A stretch of DNA of 24,015 nucleotides from Rhizophagus sp. LPA8_4_AMF (lineage: Eukaryota; Glomeromycota; Glomeromycetes; Glomerales; Glomeraceae): NCBI GenBank assembly GCA_021464525.1, contig JADRCO010000973.1:1-24015 (forward strand). Direction: 5' to 3'. The notes beneath the pieces are model-generated. The model was not told where the DNA came from. It made no database searches and worked only from the letters and a program-made list of their open reading frames with translations. Each line of letters opens with the position of its first letter. The first letter of the stretch is position 1. Positions 1 to 9,127 of the stretch are shown here, piece by piece. The position numbers and the translations under genes were made by a program.

Positions 1-807
1 TTTTTATTTTTTATTAAATCTGACTTATATGAATATGTAACACAATTTTAATTTAGACATGTGTAATGTATATCTTATTAAAATAGTTAAATTTTTATAA
101 AATCTTAATTTAAGCCAATACAAGAATCGGCCCATATGAAAAAGTCATTTATGAGTTATATATGAGATGTTTAGGGTTCTTTTATATTTATAGCTTTTAA
201 ATTAAATTCAGAATGGCAATAGCAAGATTTCAAAAAATTTTTAACATAGAATATATTATGATCTTAATTATAATTATTTGGGATTCTAGTTTAGTAGTAC
301 TTCCAGAATCATTGAAATAATGTTTCAAACAAATTTATCCATTATGTGAAATATATGTAAAGAATAGAAAAGATTTCTATACTAAAGGAGAGATTAAGAC
401 TAACAGATATGCCTCAAAATATCATAAGACATAATTTATATATATTGTCAAATATTGTAATTTGTTTTAATAATACAAATAAATAATTTTAGAATACTTT
501 TATAATTTTTTATTGGTTTTTTTGTTAAATTTTTAAATTACATTAATTATATTATACAGCCAATAAAATTGCAGTATATTTATCATGTGAAATTATAGTT
601 GTATTATTTTTTAGATTTCCTTTCCATCTTACCATTTTGATTGTGATATTAAACAAAAAATCGGTTTGGAATAGTCTAATATATATAAGATAAAATTGTC
701 ACTGGTTATAATGAACCTGTTTGTACCTAAAATTTCATTATACTGAACCAGAATTTTTAGAACTAATTGTTTATAATAAAACATTATATATTACATCTGA
801 ATTAAAC
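1..807. other. AT-rich stretch without a recognisable gene
   Basis: No coding region on either strand can be supported here. Reading frames are closed by frequent stops and the base composition is strongly AT-biased. No RNA gene or clear repeat pair was seen before the inverted repeat that starts at about 808. Confidence 0.6.
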
Positions 808-811
808 TTAA

Positions 812-1364
812 GGGTATTATGTATCACGTGTTAATTTTATAATAATCTTCATAGTAATTTTTATTATATACAGTCAGACCTCTATATAATCACCCAATCA
901 GTTCTGCCAAAATTAGTGATTGTATAGAAATGTGACTATATAAAGGTCAAATTTACTAATAAAATAATATGTAGGTTAGGAAAAATTAGGTGCTTATAAA
1001 GAGGCGTTCTTATATAGGAGGTGATTATATGGAGGTCTGACTGTATATCATAGTAATACAAATTTATGTACAATATAAACTTCTGTAATATTTAACATAT
1101 AAGGATAAATTTATATGGTTAGAAAGACATAGTTCTGAACTTTACTATTTAACTTTAAAAAACTGCATTTATTAAGAAACTTCTTGAAAAATCTTCGTAT
1201 GAAGTTGTGAATATGAATATATGATTTTGCGATTAGGCAATCCTGAATTTTATTGGTTATTAATATTTTTTTTATAAACAATCTATATATTAAACACAAA
1301 CAAATGATTGACAAAAAATTGACCACATGACATATATAAAAAAAATGACTGATACGTAATACCC
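812..1364. mobile_element. Non-autonomous TIR element flanked by TTAA (carries a nested MITE)
   Basis: Positions 808-826 (TTAAGGGTATTATGTATCA) and 1350-1368 are inverted copies matching at 18 of 19 bases. If the outer TTAA on both sides is the target duplication, the element runs from GGGTATTA to TAATACCC. A TTAA target suggests a piggyBac-like or related mechanism, but the ends begin GGG rather than the usual CCC, so the superfamily is undetermined. No transposase is present. The MITE at 871-1043 lies inside it and is therefore the later insertion. Confidence 0.55.
871..1043. mobile_element. MITE with 24-bp TIRs and TA target site (pogo/mariner-like)
   Basis: The left end, 871-894, begins CAGTCAGACCTC and the right end, 1020-1043, ends GAGGTCTGACTG. 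The 24-bp arms match at 23 positions when one is reverse-complemented. TA flanks both ends (869-870 and 1044-1045), as expected for the Tc1/mariner/pogo superfamily. The 173-bp element has no coding capacity. The near-perfect arms suggest recent insertion. Confidence 0.8.
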
Positions 1365-1434
1365 TTAATCAGCCAGCAATATAATAAATTAATAATTTTA
1401 TATTTTTTATGATGAACAGTCATGTGATATAAAC

Positions 1435-1532
1435 TAATTCAGGCCAAATTTATAGTGCCAGCCAGAATTAGCAGTAATTTTTCTTAAACGAAATTATAAT
1501 TCTGGCCAGCACTACAAATCTGACCTAAATTA
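1435..1532. repeat. Foldback (hairpin) repeat, MITE-like
   Basis: Two arms of about 36 bp (1435-1470 and 1497-1532) are inverted copies matching at about 30 positions, separated by a short spacer. The core AGAATTA/TAATTCTGGCCAGCA is clear. No convincing target duplication was found. A 23-bp piece of the right arm recurs at 15985-16007 with about two mismatches, so this is a dispersed family. Confidence 0.55.
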
Positions 1533-1548
1533 TCCAGAAGTTTAGCAT

Positions 1549-2298
1549 GGTCCGGTGCAAAAAAGTTGATACACCAATACATTTATAGTAAAAAAAAATT
1601 TTTTTCAAATTAATATAAACCACTAAATGATTTTATTTATAATTTAGGTTTTAAAATATATTCTAGTATAACTTTTTTTAAATTTTTAAATTGATATAAA
1701 AAATTTTATTAATTATTGATTTTTTTAATTCAAAATCTTCATAATTTCTTATATAAAATAACTGCTATTTTTAAGGCATATGAGCCATTTTATTTAGATT
1801 TTATTATAATATATGTGTTAAAAATAAAAGCTCAGAAAGGCTAACAACTATAATAAAGATACATATGAGTTAAATAATTTCATTATTAAATTTTTTTTTT
1901 GGCCGGCCATAGAATTTTGCTACAACTAAACATCATTTTTATCTTTATTATATTTAGTAACCATGTGGTGTAACTGTTATCTCCCTAGTAGCAAGGGTCG
2001 TAAAAGCCTTCTTGCGTAGTGATAAGTCTTGATGTCACTTCTGGTTTTATTGGATGCCAAAAAAGTATTAATGGATATGAATAATCATTCTTTTTTTTAT
2101 TACCATTTAAGAAGTCTTGATTTCACTTTAAATAATTAATAGAAAAAAAAAGTGGACAATTTTTTTTTTAATTTAAAGTTTGAGACTATTCCCGTCTTTT
2201 TTATAATTTATATAATCATATGACCTTGTGGTAAAGATTTGTGTAACAGAAGAAATTTAAGTGACGATCTTCGTGTATCAACTTTTTTGCAACGGACC
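1549..2298. mobile_element. ~750-bp non-autonomous TIR element
   Basis: The left end (1549-1575) begins GGTCCGGTGCAAAAAAGTTG. The reverse complement of the right end (2272-2298) begins GGTCCGTTGCAAAAAAGTTG, so the 27-bp arms differ at about two positions. No transposase frame is open inside. The interior holds a direct repeat (2024-2040 and 2112-2128), a GGCCGGCC octamer and a segment resembling the 5' half of a tRNA. The target duplication is unclear, so the superfamily is not assigned. Confidence 0.6.
2024..2128 (+). repeat. Pair of 17-bp direct repeats inside the TIR element
   Basis: AAGTCTTGATGTCACTT at 2024-2040 is repeated at 2112-2128 as AAGTCTTGATTTCACTT, one mismatch, 88 bp apart. 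It may mark an internal duplication of the host element. Confidence 0.5.
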
Positions 2299-2384
2299 AT
2301 ATATTATATAACGAATTCACTATTTACCAAACTAAACTTCCTGAAACAGAAGGTTCGTTATATCATTATATCCAGTAGCGACTG

Positions 2385-2393
2385 TATATAAAA
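2385..2393 (+). promoter_or_regulatory. TATA box of a candidate gene at 2655-3064
   Basis: TATATAAAA lies in a locally GC-richer stretch and is followed by a short tandem GTACA repeat (2397-2411). A consensus-like splice donor GTAAGT follows at 2450-2455. Together these suggest a core promoter and a short non-coding first exon whose intron could end at the CAG near 2602. This is inferred from sequence patterns only. Confidence 0.35.
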
Positions 2394-2654
2394 CAAGTAC
2401 AGTACAGTACAGAATTTTTGGAATTTTTGGAAATTTAGTCGATCGTACAGTAAGTTCCCAATATTTACGTTTACAAATAAATCTAATAAAATTTAAAAAT
2501 TATACTAGTACGTACGAAAGTTTAAAAACAACTTTAAATTTTTGTACAACTTCGAAGTTATTTCTTCCATAAGGAATTATTTTTGAAGACTTTATAAAAA
2601 CAGTAGAGCTTGCTTTATGTTTATATACATGATACGCCTTTTTTAAAGTTTTTA

Positions 2655-3064
2655 ATGACCGGCAATCAAATTTTTAAATTATTAATGATGAGGTTTCATC
2701 ATTTTCAGACAAAGTTTATATTATCTTTTATTTTTTATTTGGCGTTAACACTAATTGTTTTATTGAAGAATAATAAACATAGGATATATTTAGAAAATAT
2801 TATCGGTAAAATTTACTGTTTTTTTACTTATACTCGTTTGTATACTTGTTAAACTTGATAAAATTGGATAAAATTAAAAACTTTAAATTTTTAATGATAT
2901 ACTACAAAACTGTTTTTCATAATGCAGGCTACAATGAGTTATTCAACTCATTGTTCGTTAATGGTGCGATCATCATTTTATATATAAACATATTTGGATG
3001 CTTCATTCGTATCAATAAAAAAAGCGATTACGCGTTCAATTCCTTTTGTTTCTATTTATGGTAG
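2655..3064 (+). CDS. Candidate small two-exon membrane protein (hypothetical)
   Basis: Two adjacent open stretches join in frame if the intron 2806-2927 is removed (donor GTAAAA, acceptor ending ATGCAG, 122 nt). Exon 1 is 2655-2805 and exon 2 is 2928-3064. The joined frame is 96 codons including the stop, giving 95 residues. It has two hydrophobic segments, near residues 21-37 (ending LALTLIVLL) and near residues 58-76 (AIIILYINIFGCF), so a small two-pass membrane protein is plausible. The ATG is the first in frame; an in-frame TAG lies shortly upstream near 2604. A TATA box and a possible 5' UTR intron lie upstream. The family is not recognised and no homology is claimed. It may be a chance arrangement of AT-rich open frames. 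Confidence 0.35.
2931..2954 (+). other. Perfect 10-bp-arm hairpin within candidate exon 2
   Basis: ACAATGAGTT and AACTCATTGT are perfect inverted copies around an ATTC loop, starting three bases into the candidate second exon. It could form a stem in the RNA close to the splice acceptor. No known element is matched. Confidence 0.5.
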
Positions 3065-3215
3065 TTAATTGTAAAACTTTAATATAACTTAAAAAAATTT
3101 AAGTTGACAAATAAAAATTATGTCTACGCCGTAATGGCTAATTGTAGGAGTTACAAGGGAACTTTCCGTTTATTTTTTCACATGACCATTCTTTTTATAA
3201 TGATAATAAATAGTG

Positions 3216-3241
3216 TTTGGGAAAAAGAATAAGATATTTAA
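3216..3241 (+). promoter_or_regulatory. Promoter-proximal motif of the ubiquitin-like gene
   Basis: TTTGGGAAAAAG (3216-3227) followed by ATATTTAA (3234-3241) ends seven bases before the ATG at 3249. The same two blocks with almost the same spacing occur at 5258-5282. A position this close to the start codon suggests a transcription-start or 5' UTR element. A role is inferred from recurrence and position only. Confidence 0.3.
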
Positions 3242-3248
3242 ATAAAAA

Positions 3249-4424
3249 ATGTCTGAATTAGCACTTGTTGCCGCAGCTCTTTCTTCCATAATTAATTGTC
3301 CCGTAAAGACATATGATGAATGCGTAGCTGATGGGCTAGAAATTTTACCTAACCAAGTTTTAGACCTTGATTTAGTTCATAAATATTCTTTTGTCAAAGA
3401 AGGTGATGATAAAGCTGTTCAAAAACCCTCCTTCAGACAAGGCGATGAAAAAGATGAAAAAGAAAAAATTGTTAATAGACGTTCCAGACAAGGTGATAAA
3501 AAAGATGAAAAAAAAGTTATTCATAGACGTTCCAGACAAGGTAATGAAAAAGATGAAAAGGTTGTTCAAAGACGTTCCAGACAAGGTAATGAAAAAGATG
3601 AAAAAGTTGTTCAAAGACGTTCCGTTGTTAGACAAGATGAAAATTTAGCCCAAGTTAACCCTGATACCAGTAATTTACCTCCACAACCTATTCAAATTTT
3701 TGTCAAAACTTCTTTTGGGAGAAGTCACTCAATGTTTGTTGTCCCGAATAGCAGTGTCCTCGAATTAAAACAAGCAATTCAAAAAAAGCTTTACATTGAT
3801 AGACCGATACGTCTTGGATTTTCTAGCAAATTATTGAATGATCGTAAAACTCTAGAATCTTACAATATCAAACGAGGTGATACTATACATATTTTATTTC
3901 GAATGCTTGGAGGTTGTGAATACTATGTTATAAAGGATGATTTTATAAGCCCCCAATTTAATTTCGACTTTACGAATTTAAGAGATGATGGAGTAACTTA
4001 TAAACGTGGAAAGGAATTATACAAACGACCTTATGGATGGAGAAGAATAGCTCTTAATATTAATAAGTATGGTAGCACTGAGTGGTTGGGTTCCGCTGGT
4101 GATAGTTCCAGCGAATGGCCAGTCACTTATCATGGAACCAAGAGAGAATTTGCTAATAACATTGCCGAAAAAGGTTTTCTGCTTAGTGAATGTAAAAGAT
4201 TTGCCTATGGGAAAGGAATTTATTCAACTCCTGAAGTTAATATAGCTGAAGGATATGCTACTGAATTTACTTACGAAAATGTTGATTATATGGTGGTTTT
4301 TCAGAATAGGGTTAACCCTGTAGGCTTGAAAAAAGCTGATATTGGTGATGGTAAATATTCGTATTGGATTACACCGGAAGAAAATGATATTAGACCATAT
4401 GGATTGTGTATAAAAGAAGCTTAA
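3249..4424 (+). CDS. Ubiquitin-like domain protein with C-terminal ADP-ribosyltransferase-like domain
   Basis: This is a single open exon of 391 codons. Residues 1-60 have no recognised domain. Residues 63-125 hold four tandem units of 15-17 residues of the form RQGNEKDEKVVQRRS, highly charged and probably disordered. Residues 148-222 align along their length with ubiquitin: IQIFVKT at the start, a counterpart of Lys48 at K194, SYNI near 204-207, and RMLGG at the end, so the Gly-Gly falls at the ubiquitin C-terminus. The Ile44 patch looks lost (G190; Leu8 position is S155). The C-terminal 170 residues contain YHGT (294-297), a GxGIYSTPE block with Y325, an IAEGYA helix and VVFQNRVNP (349-357). 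The His then Tyr order resembles the H-Y-[E/Q] core of PARP/ART folds, but no third catalytic residue is assigned. Function is therefore inferred: a ubiquitin-like module fused to a possible NAD-dependent modifying or binding domain. Cytosolic or nuclear location is likely, as no signal peptide or membrane segment is seen. Confidence 0.85.
   Translation: MSELALVAAALSSIINCPVKTYDECVADGLEILPNQVLDLDLVHKYSFVKEGDDKAVQKPSFRQGDEKDEKEKIVNRRSRQGDKKDEKKVIHRRSRQGNEKDEKVVQRRSRQGNEKDEKVVQRRSVVRQDENLAQVNPDTSNLPPQPIQIFVKTSFGRSHSMFVVPNSSVLELKQAIQKKLYIDRPIRLGFSSKLLNDRKTLESYNIKRGDTIHILFRMLGGCEYYVIKDDFISPQFNFDFTNLRDDGVTYKRGKELYKRPYGWRRIALNINKYGSTEWLGSAGDSSSEWPVTYHGTKREFANNIAEKGFLLSECKRFAYGKGIYSTPEVNIAEGYATEFTYENVDYMVVFQNRVNPVGLKKADIGDGKYSYWITPEENDIRPYGLCIKEA
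3435..3623 (+). repeat. Coding minisatellite, four units, in the ubiquitin-like gene
   Basis: Four consecutive in-frame units of 51, 48, 45 and 45 bp encode the RQGxxKDEK...RRS repeats. The last two units are identical in protein and differ by one base in DNA, which points to recent duplication. All unit lengths are multiples of three, so copy number can change without breaking the frame. Other frames across the repeat are also open because of its purine-rich composition; those are shadows. Confidence 0.9.
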
Positions 4425-5058
4425 TGAGCGATAATAATTGTATCTAGGCTATTAAAACTTTTGCTTCATTTATTGAAGTTTAATTTAATAATACATTAAA
4501 CTCCGGATGTATTTTTTCAAAAGGATCTGAAAAAATTCGATTCTGATTATAATCACGAAAAAAAGACATCTGTATTGAATAGTTGTATTGTATGATCATT
4601 TATTAAATAAACATAAACAATAATTTTTAAATGTTTAATGATTGATCTTTAGCATTTATATACTAGGGATACTAATGGAAACGATGGTAAGAACTAAAAA
4701 GCAATGCGTATGTTAATTATTTCAAAAGAATGATATGAATTTCAGAAATTTACATTCTTTTATTACTTTACACTACTTTAATAACTAACTCATTTAAGAA
4801 GCAAATTTATGTCTCAATTAGTTACCACTTGAAAAAAATATTTGTTTCTTTCTGATAGAATATACATTTTGGGGATTGTATTAGTTATATGTTAATAATT
4901 AAGATTTGCATGCATGATATGCATTGAAAATATGTATCCTGCAACAACTTAGTCTTTAAATGCTTAAACATACATATATTTAAATGCATAAAGAATTCTG
5001 ATAAATTTGTCGATTATCCTAAAATTGAGTTTAGAAAATTTCGGCCCTATAAAAAATT
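4425..5058. other. 3' flank of the ubiquitin-like gene; no gene seen
   Basis: AATAAA at 4606-4611, about 180 bases after the stop codon, could serve as a polyadenylation signal. The rest is AT-rich and closed in all frames, and no coding or RNA gene is supported. Confidence 0.45.
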
Positions 5059-5394
5059 TTATCCGTTATTTCTGTAAAAAATGAGCCATTCACGGATCCA
5101 TTCACGGAAAGTGAAAATAATTCGACAAATTCCGTGATATAATGTTATTAATTCCGGAAATATGAGCCTTTTACGGAAAAAAGATGGAATATAAAAAACG
5201 GATCGACTTTTTTTTACAGGGCGGTCTACATTACAAGAGATCGATAATCTAATGCTATTTGGGAAAAAGGGTAAATATTTAACCATTATTTTCTTATGCT
5301 CGTAAAACATTGCGTTATATTTTTCTTCATTACGTCTTACTACCGAAATAAACAAAAGGTTCATTTTTGCCAGTTCGGATTCGTTCAATTTTCG
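5059..5394 (-). CDS. Candidate exon of an unidentified gene (hypothetical)
   Basis: A minus-strand frame stays open across GC-richer sequence. It is preceded by a good acceptor (ATTTTAG, exon starting at 5394) and contains a possible donor, GTAAAA, at 5217, which would give a 59-codon exon (5218-5394). The predicted peptide has a normal residue mix with RRNEEKYNAMFYEHKK in the middle. Just upstream on the same strand, near 5400-5525, are a GTAAGT donor (minus strand, about 5527) and a 34-codon ATG frame with a hydrophobic WIILIGGFVLW segment, so a short multi-exon gene spanning 5060-5540 is possible. Near 5080-5110 the sequence contains a tandem CCGTGAATGG motif, which may instead indicate a repeat. 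The protein family is not recognised. Confidence 0.28.
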   Translation of the reverse strand, partial: RKLNESELAKMNLLFISVVRRNEEKYNAMFYEHKKIMVKYLPFFPNSIRLSISCNVDRPVKKSRSVFYIPSFFRKRLIFPELITLYHGICRIIFTFREWIREWLIFYRNNG

Positions 5395-5827
5395 CTAAAA
5401 TAATTTCAATCAATTATGGAATTTTGAGGACGCGAAACCTTAAATCAAATGACCACAACACAAAACCGCCAATCAAAATTATCCAGTATATAGGATGAAA
5501 ATAAGATTTTCTTGTCATTATTACTTACATTGTGTTTGACGGTCGAAAAATAAATAATATAACACCTTGGACTCGTAGAAAACAAGATTGAATCATGCTG
5601 CTTTCAACTTTACATTGACCTATTTTATATCAATTACCGACCGGCATTTATCTTACTAGTTATTTCCTTATATTGAATATCGATCATAATTTCTACTGCT
5701 ACTGTAGAAAAATCAATTTATGCTCTTGTATCTTATTTCCGCAATTTTAAATTACCGAAAATTTTTGATATTTTTAATAATGGAAATTTCTATTTGTATA
5801 CGGGTGTTCAAACACAGTATGATACTA
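5395..5827. other. Mixed-composition stretch, possible 5' exons of the 5059-5394 candidate
   Basis: The stretch is somewhat richer in GC than its surroundings. It contains the splice-like signals described for the upstream candidate exon but no frame long enough to be called. From about 5560 to 5827 nothing specific is supported. Confidence 0.3.
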
Positions 5828-8800
5828 TAGGTGTAAGGTGACAGTAACCTTAACAGTTAACCAGTGTTGGCACTTTGGCCGGCCGCCAAATTGGTATACC
5901 ACGTGACCGCATTTGTAGGTAATAAATATGTTTAACAAAACCTCCTCTTGAAAATGTTTTTAAATAACATTTTTAATATTATTAACTGTTTATAATTATA
6001 ACTTATCAGAATTTCTACTGTAACCATTTTTTAAAATACTTTTTATATTATATTTTAATTAAATAAAAAAAATAATGCTTCTTTATATTATTAAATTCAA
6101 TACAATAATTTAAAAAATATCATATAATTTAGTAATTTATTAACTAAATTTAAAAAGTTTGTTTAATTTATAATCAAAGATTTCAATTGAGTGCTAATAA
6201 TTTCAATTAAAAAGTATACTTTTTTAATAATTATTACATCCATTTTTTTTACAATAATTTTGTGCAAAATTATAACACAATTGTATAATAAAATACTCTA
6301 TATTCTTATTTTTATTATAAATTCTATTAATTATAAATTTATTTGTAAAGTACAGTAATATTAATTTTACTTATAATAAAATTTTGGAAAATTTATAATT
6401 AAAAAATTAAAAAATTTATATTAATCTTTTATGAAATATTAACTTTTAAATATTTATTAATATTATTAAAAAAATTAAATAACTATTATTTATAAATTTA
6501 TTTTAAAAAGAAAATTTTGAAATATATATATAATTTTTAATCAAGATTATTAATATTATCAAATATTTTTTAATATAAGTTTTTTGTTAATTTAAAATTT
6601 GAAACAATTTTTTTTTTATATATTTAAAAGTAATAAATAATTTTTTTTTTTGCAAATATCTAGTGTAATAAATAGATAATTTATTACTATATAAAGTATG
6701 AAATATAAAGAATATTTATATATAATATTCAGTTATTCATCTTATTGATAATAACTAACTAAATGTAATTTGTCAGTATAAGTAGGACTTCAAATAATAC
6801 TAAAAAAACTTAGATCTGATTTTGTATAAATCTTATAATAAATTCTGATTTCAAATGAAATTATATTATTTTTTTTAGCTTCAAATTTTGCTATATGGAA
6901 AAGTAGTAATTAGATTTTAATGATCCTGGTCTTTTTAGATTCGTCTCATCAAGACAAACATTTTGATATCTATATTATTTCTGTAAATACAATATTGACT
7001 GAGATATTTTATTTTGAATTTTTGTTATATAGGATCTGAATTATCTTAATATTGTTTGAGATCTTGTATAAATATAGAATGTTTATTTATCTATATATAT
7101 AAATTTGTATTACTTATTATTTAGCAAAAGTCATATAATCTTAAATAAGTAATAAATACTAATTATTAAATAACTTTTAAAATTTTAATTTGTAATTTTA
7201 TGAATTTTTAAATTAATTTATAAAATTGTATTTTTTAAACTACTTTTTTAAAAATTAATTAATAAATATTTACTTAAAAGATTAATTTAAATCTTGAAAA
7301 TAATTTAATTAAAAATTAATAAATTTTAATGAATTTATTTTTTTTATTTAAATAGCAAATTAGTAATTAAATAATAATAATATAATAAAATTTATTATTA
7401 TTAAAAATTCAAAATACTACTTTTTAATTTATTAATAATAAATGGGTTATTAACTAATTTTATCAAAAAAAAAGCCTTTTTTTATTTTTATTTTTAGAGA
7501 TAATATCTAATATTACAAAAGTAAAACTAATATAATTAAATCCCAATACCATCTGTCATTTCAAAGGAATTTCATATGTGCACTGTCAGTGGCAACTTTT
7601 TCCTATGCAGGTAGAAGTATGAATAATAATACTTATATCTTAAAAAATAGTACTTCTTATGATTTTGGGAAAGATGTATCAAAGATCTATTATACTGTAA
7701 TCCAGAGTAAAAGATTTCTCTTAAAAAATTAGTATTACTATATAATTAAAATACCAAATCTATTAGATTTAAATCAATATACCTTATAATTTTTATAAGA
7801 CCTAACTACTAAGCAAAATAGAAAAGTTAGCCTACCTAACTGCATCTAGTATAAGTGCTATTTAGATCTTTAAGACTAATGACTAATTATGATTATCTAC
7901 TAGTAGCACAACTATTGTGTATAAAGTGATATGAAATGGATATATCAGAAACTAATTTAAAACAAATAAAAAAATTGTACTAAAATTAATTTAGTCAGTA
8001 CAACTGATGATTAACAAGTATTAATCTAATTTAAAATAAATTATCCAATTATAATTATCTTTTCTTTGTAAACTGATCTATAAAATCCAAAAAAGTTCGA
8101 TAAGTCTGCATTCTAATATTCCAAGTCTCTAAAAGAATTCAAAAAGTTTGTAATCCAAAACATCAGTAAAGAAAATTTTAAATTAAAGGAAAATTATTAA
8201 TACTTCTAAAATCTCAAGAAAAACTAAAAAAGGGGTAAAAATACTAAACTATTACATTTACATCTCTTAAAACTTTAACTATAATAAGAAAAGGCCCACT
8301 TTTTAAGTAACTATATATCCACTTATACTTTATAAAAATCTTTTATAACACTTCCAAAAATATGAAATGAATGGGAAAATCTATCATTTAAGGTATTTAA
8401 AGTTGGCAGCTCAGACACTAACCATATAAAATTTTAAAAATATCTTTAGTGAGAACTATTCCAAGTATGTAGTTTTACCAAAACAAGAAGTTAAAAGTCT
8501 AAATGAATTTTAAAAAAGCTCCTTTAAAGTTCTTTATATCCAAAAAGCTACTTGCAAATACTACAAGTAGAGAAAAACCAAGTTTTTCTTCAATATTCTT
8601 TTGCTAGAAAAATAGTTAAATAATCGGTAAGTGAAAAGTATAGTTGATCCTTCAAAACCTTTTTTCACTTTATAAAACTTTAAAATTTAAATAATACCGT
8701 ATATCATGGGTCATAGTACCCTAAGTATCTTGCAAATTTCAGAAGTTTGGCCCTATACCATCCTATTACACAAAATTTTACTACTAATAGAGGGTATTTA

Positions 8801-8842
8801 TAACTTATAAAATTATTAAGTTACTGTCACATATCACACCTA
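5828..8842. mobile_element. Gene-free ~3-kb block bounded by degenerate inverted repeats (decayed DNA transposon?)
   Basis: The left edge begins TAGGTGT and, after a short gap, GTGACAGTAACCTTAA (5828-5853). The reverse complement of 8816-8842 reads TAGGTGT, a slightly longer gap, then GTGACAGTAACTTAA. The order and spacing fit a degraded terminal inverted repeat. About 5940-7500 is extremely AT-rich, while 7500-8842 is less so. No transposase or other frame of useful length survives on either strand. A GGCCGGCC octamer near 5878 stands out from the AT background. The element assignment rests on the ends only. Confidence 0.35.
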
Positions 8843-8920
8843 AAATATTTGTTGGATTATTTAAATAATAAATCAATAGAAAATAGGACTTCTTTTTTAT
8901 GGGGTACTATACATAGGAGA

Positions 8921-9127
8921 GTACTGTGACTTGCAATATATGGTATTATTGAAATAATTTTAATATTAAATCTTATATTAGTAATATTTTAATATTACTA
9001 TTATATATATATATCAAAATAATATTATAATAGAATTAAAATAATATTAAAATAATTATTTTAACAATATTATTTATTAATATTAAAATAATATTAAAAC
9101 AATATTGTTTTTTTTGCAAGATAGTGC
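8921..9127. repeat. AT palindromic block bounded by CTTGCAA inverted ends
   Basis: GTACTGTGACTTGCAA at 8921-8936 faces TTGCAAGATAGTGC at 9114-9127 in inverted orientation. Between them is a run of AATATTA/TTAAAATAATATT units that can fold extensively. The 16-bp perfect palindrome AAAACAATATTGTTTT at its right edge (9096-9111) recurs at 9621-9636. It may be a small foldback element or a simple AT-satellite expansion. Confidence 0.4.

Noticed and set aside
1111..1326. Minus-strand 71-codon frame
   Set aside because: It lies in the right part of the TTAA-flanked transposon, lacks an ATG start, and has only low-complexity hydrophobic and lysine-rich content.
3372..3648. Open frames on both strands overlapping the N-terminal repeats of the ubiquitin-like gene
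   Set aside because: They are shadows produced by the repetitive purine-rich codons; only the 391-codon frame has recognisable domains.
7500..7640. Short minus-strand peptide resembling a T-D-G-I-G motif of RNA-dependent RNA polymerases
   Set aside because: Only a handful of codons match, stops surround it, and no other polymerase motif was found nearby.
8520..8760. Minus-strand segment with stops where Trp might stand, read as a decayed gene
   Set aside because: The number of stops is about what random AT-rich sequence would give, and no intron or family block supports it.
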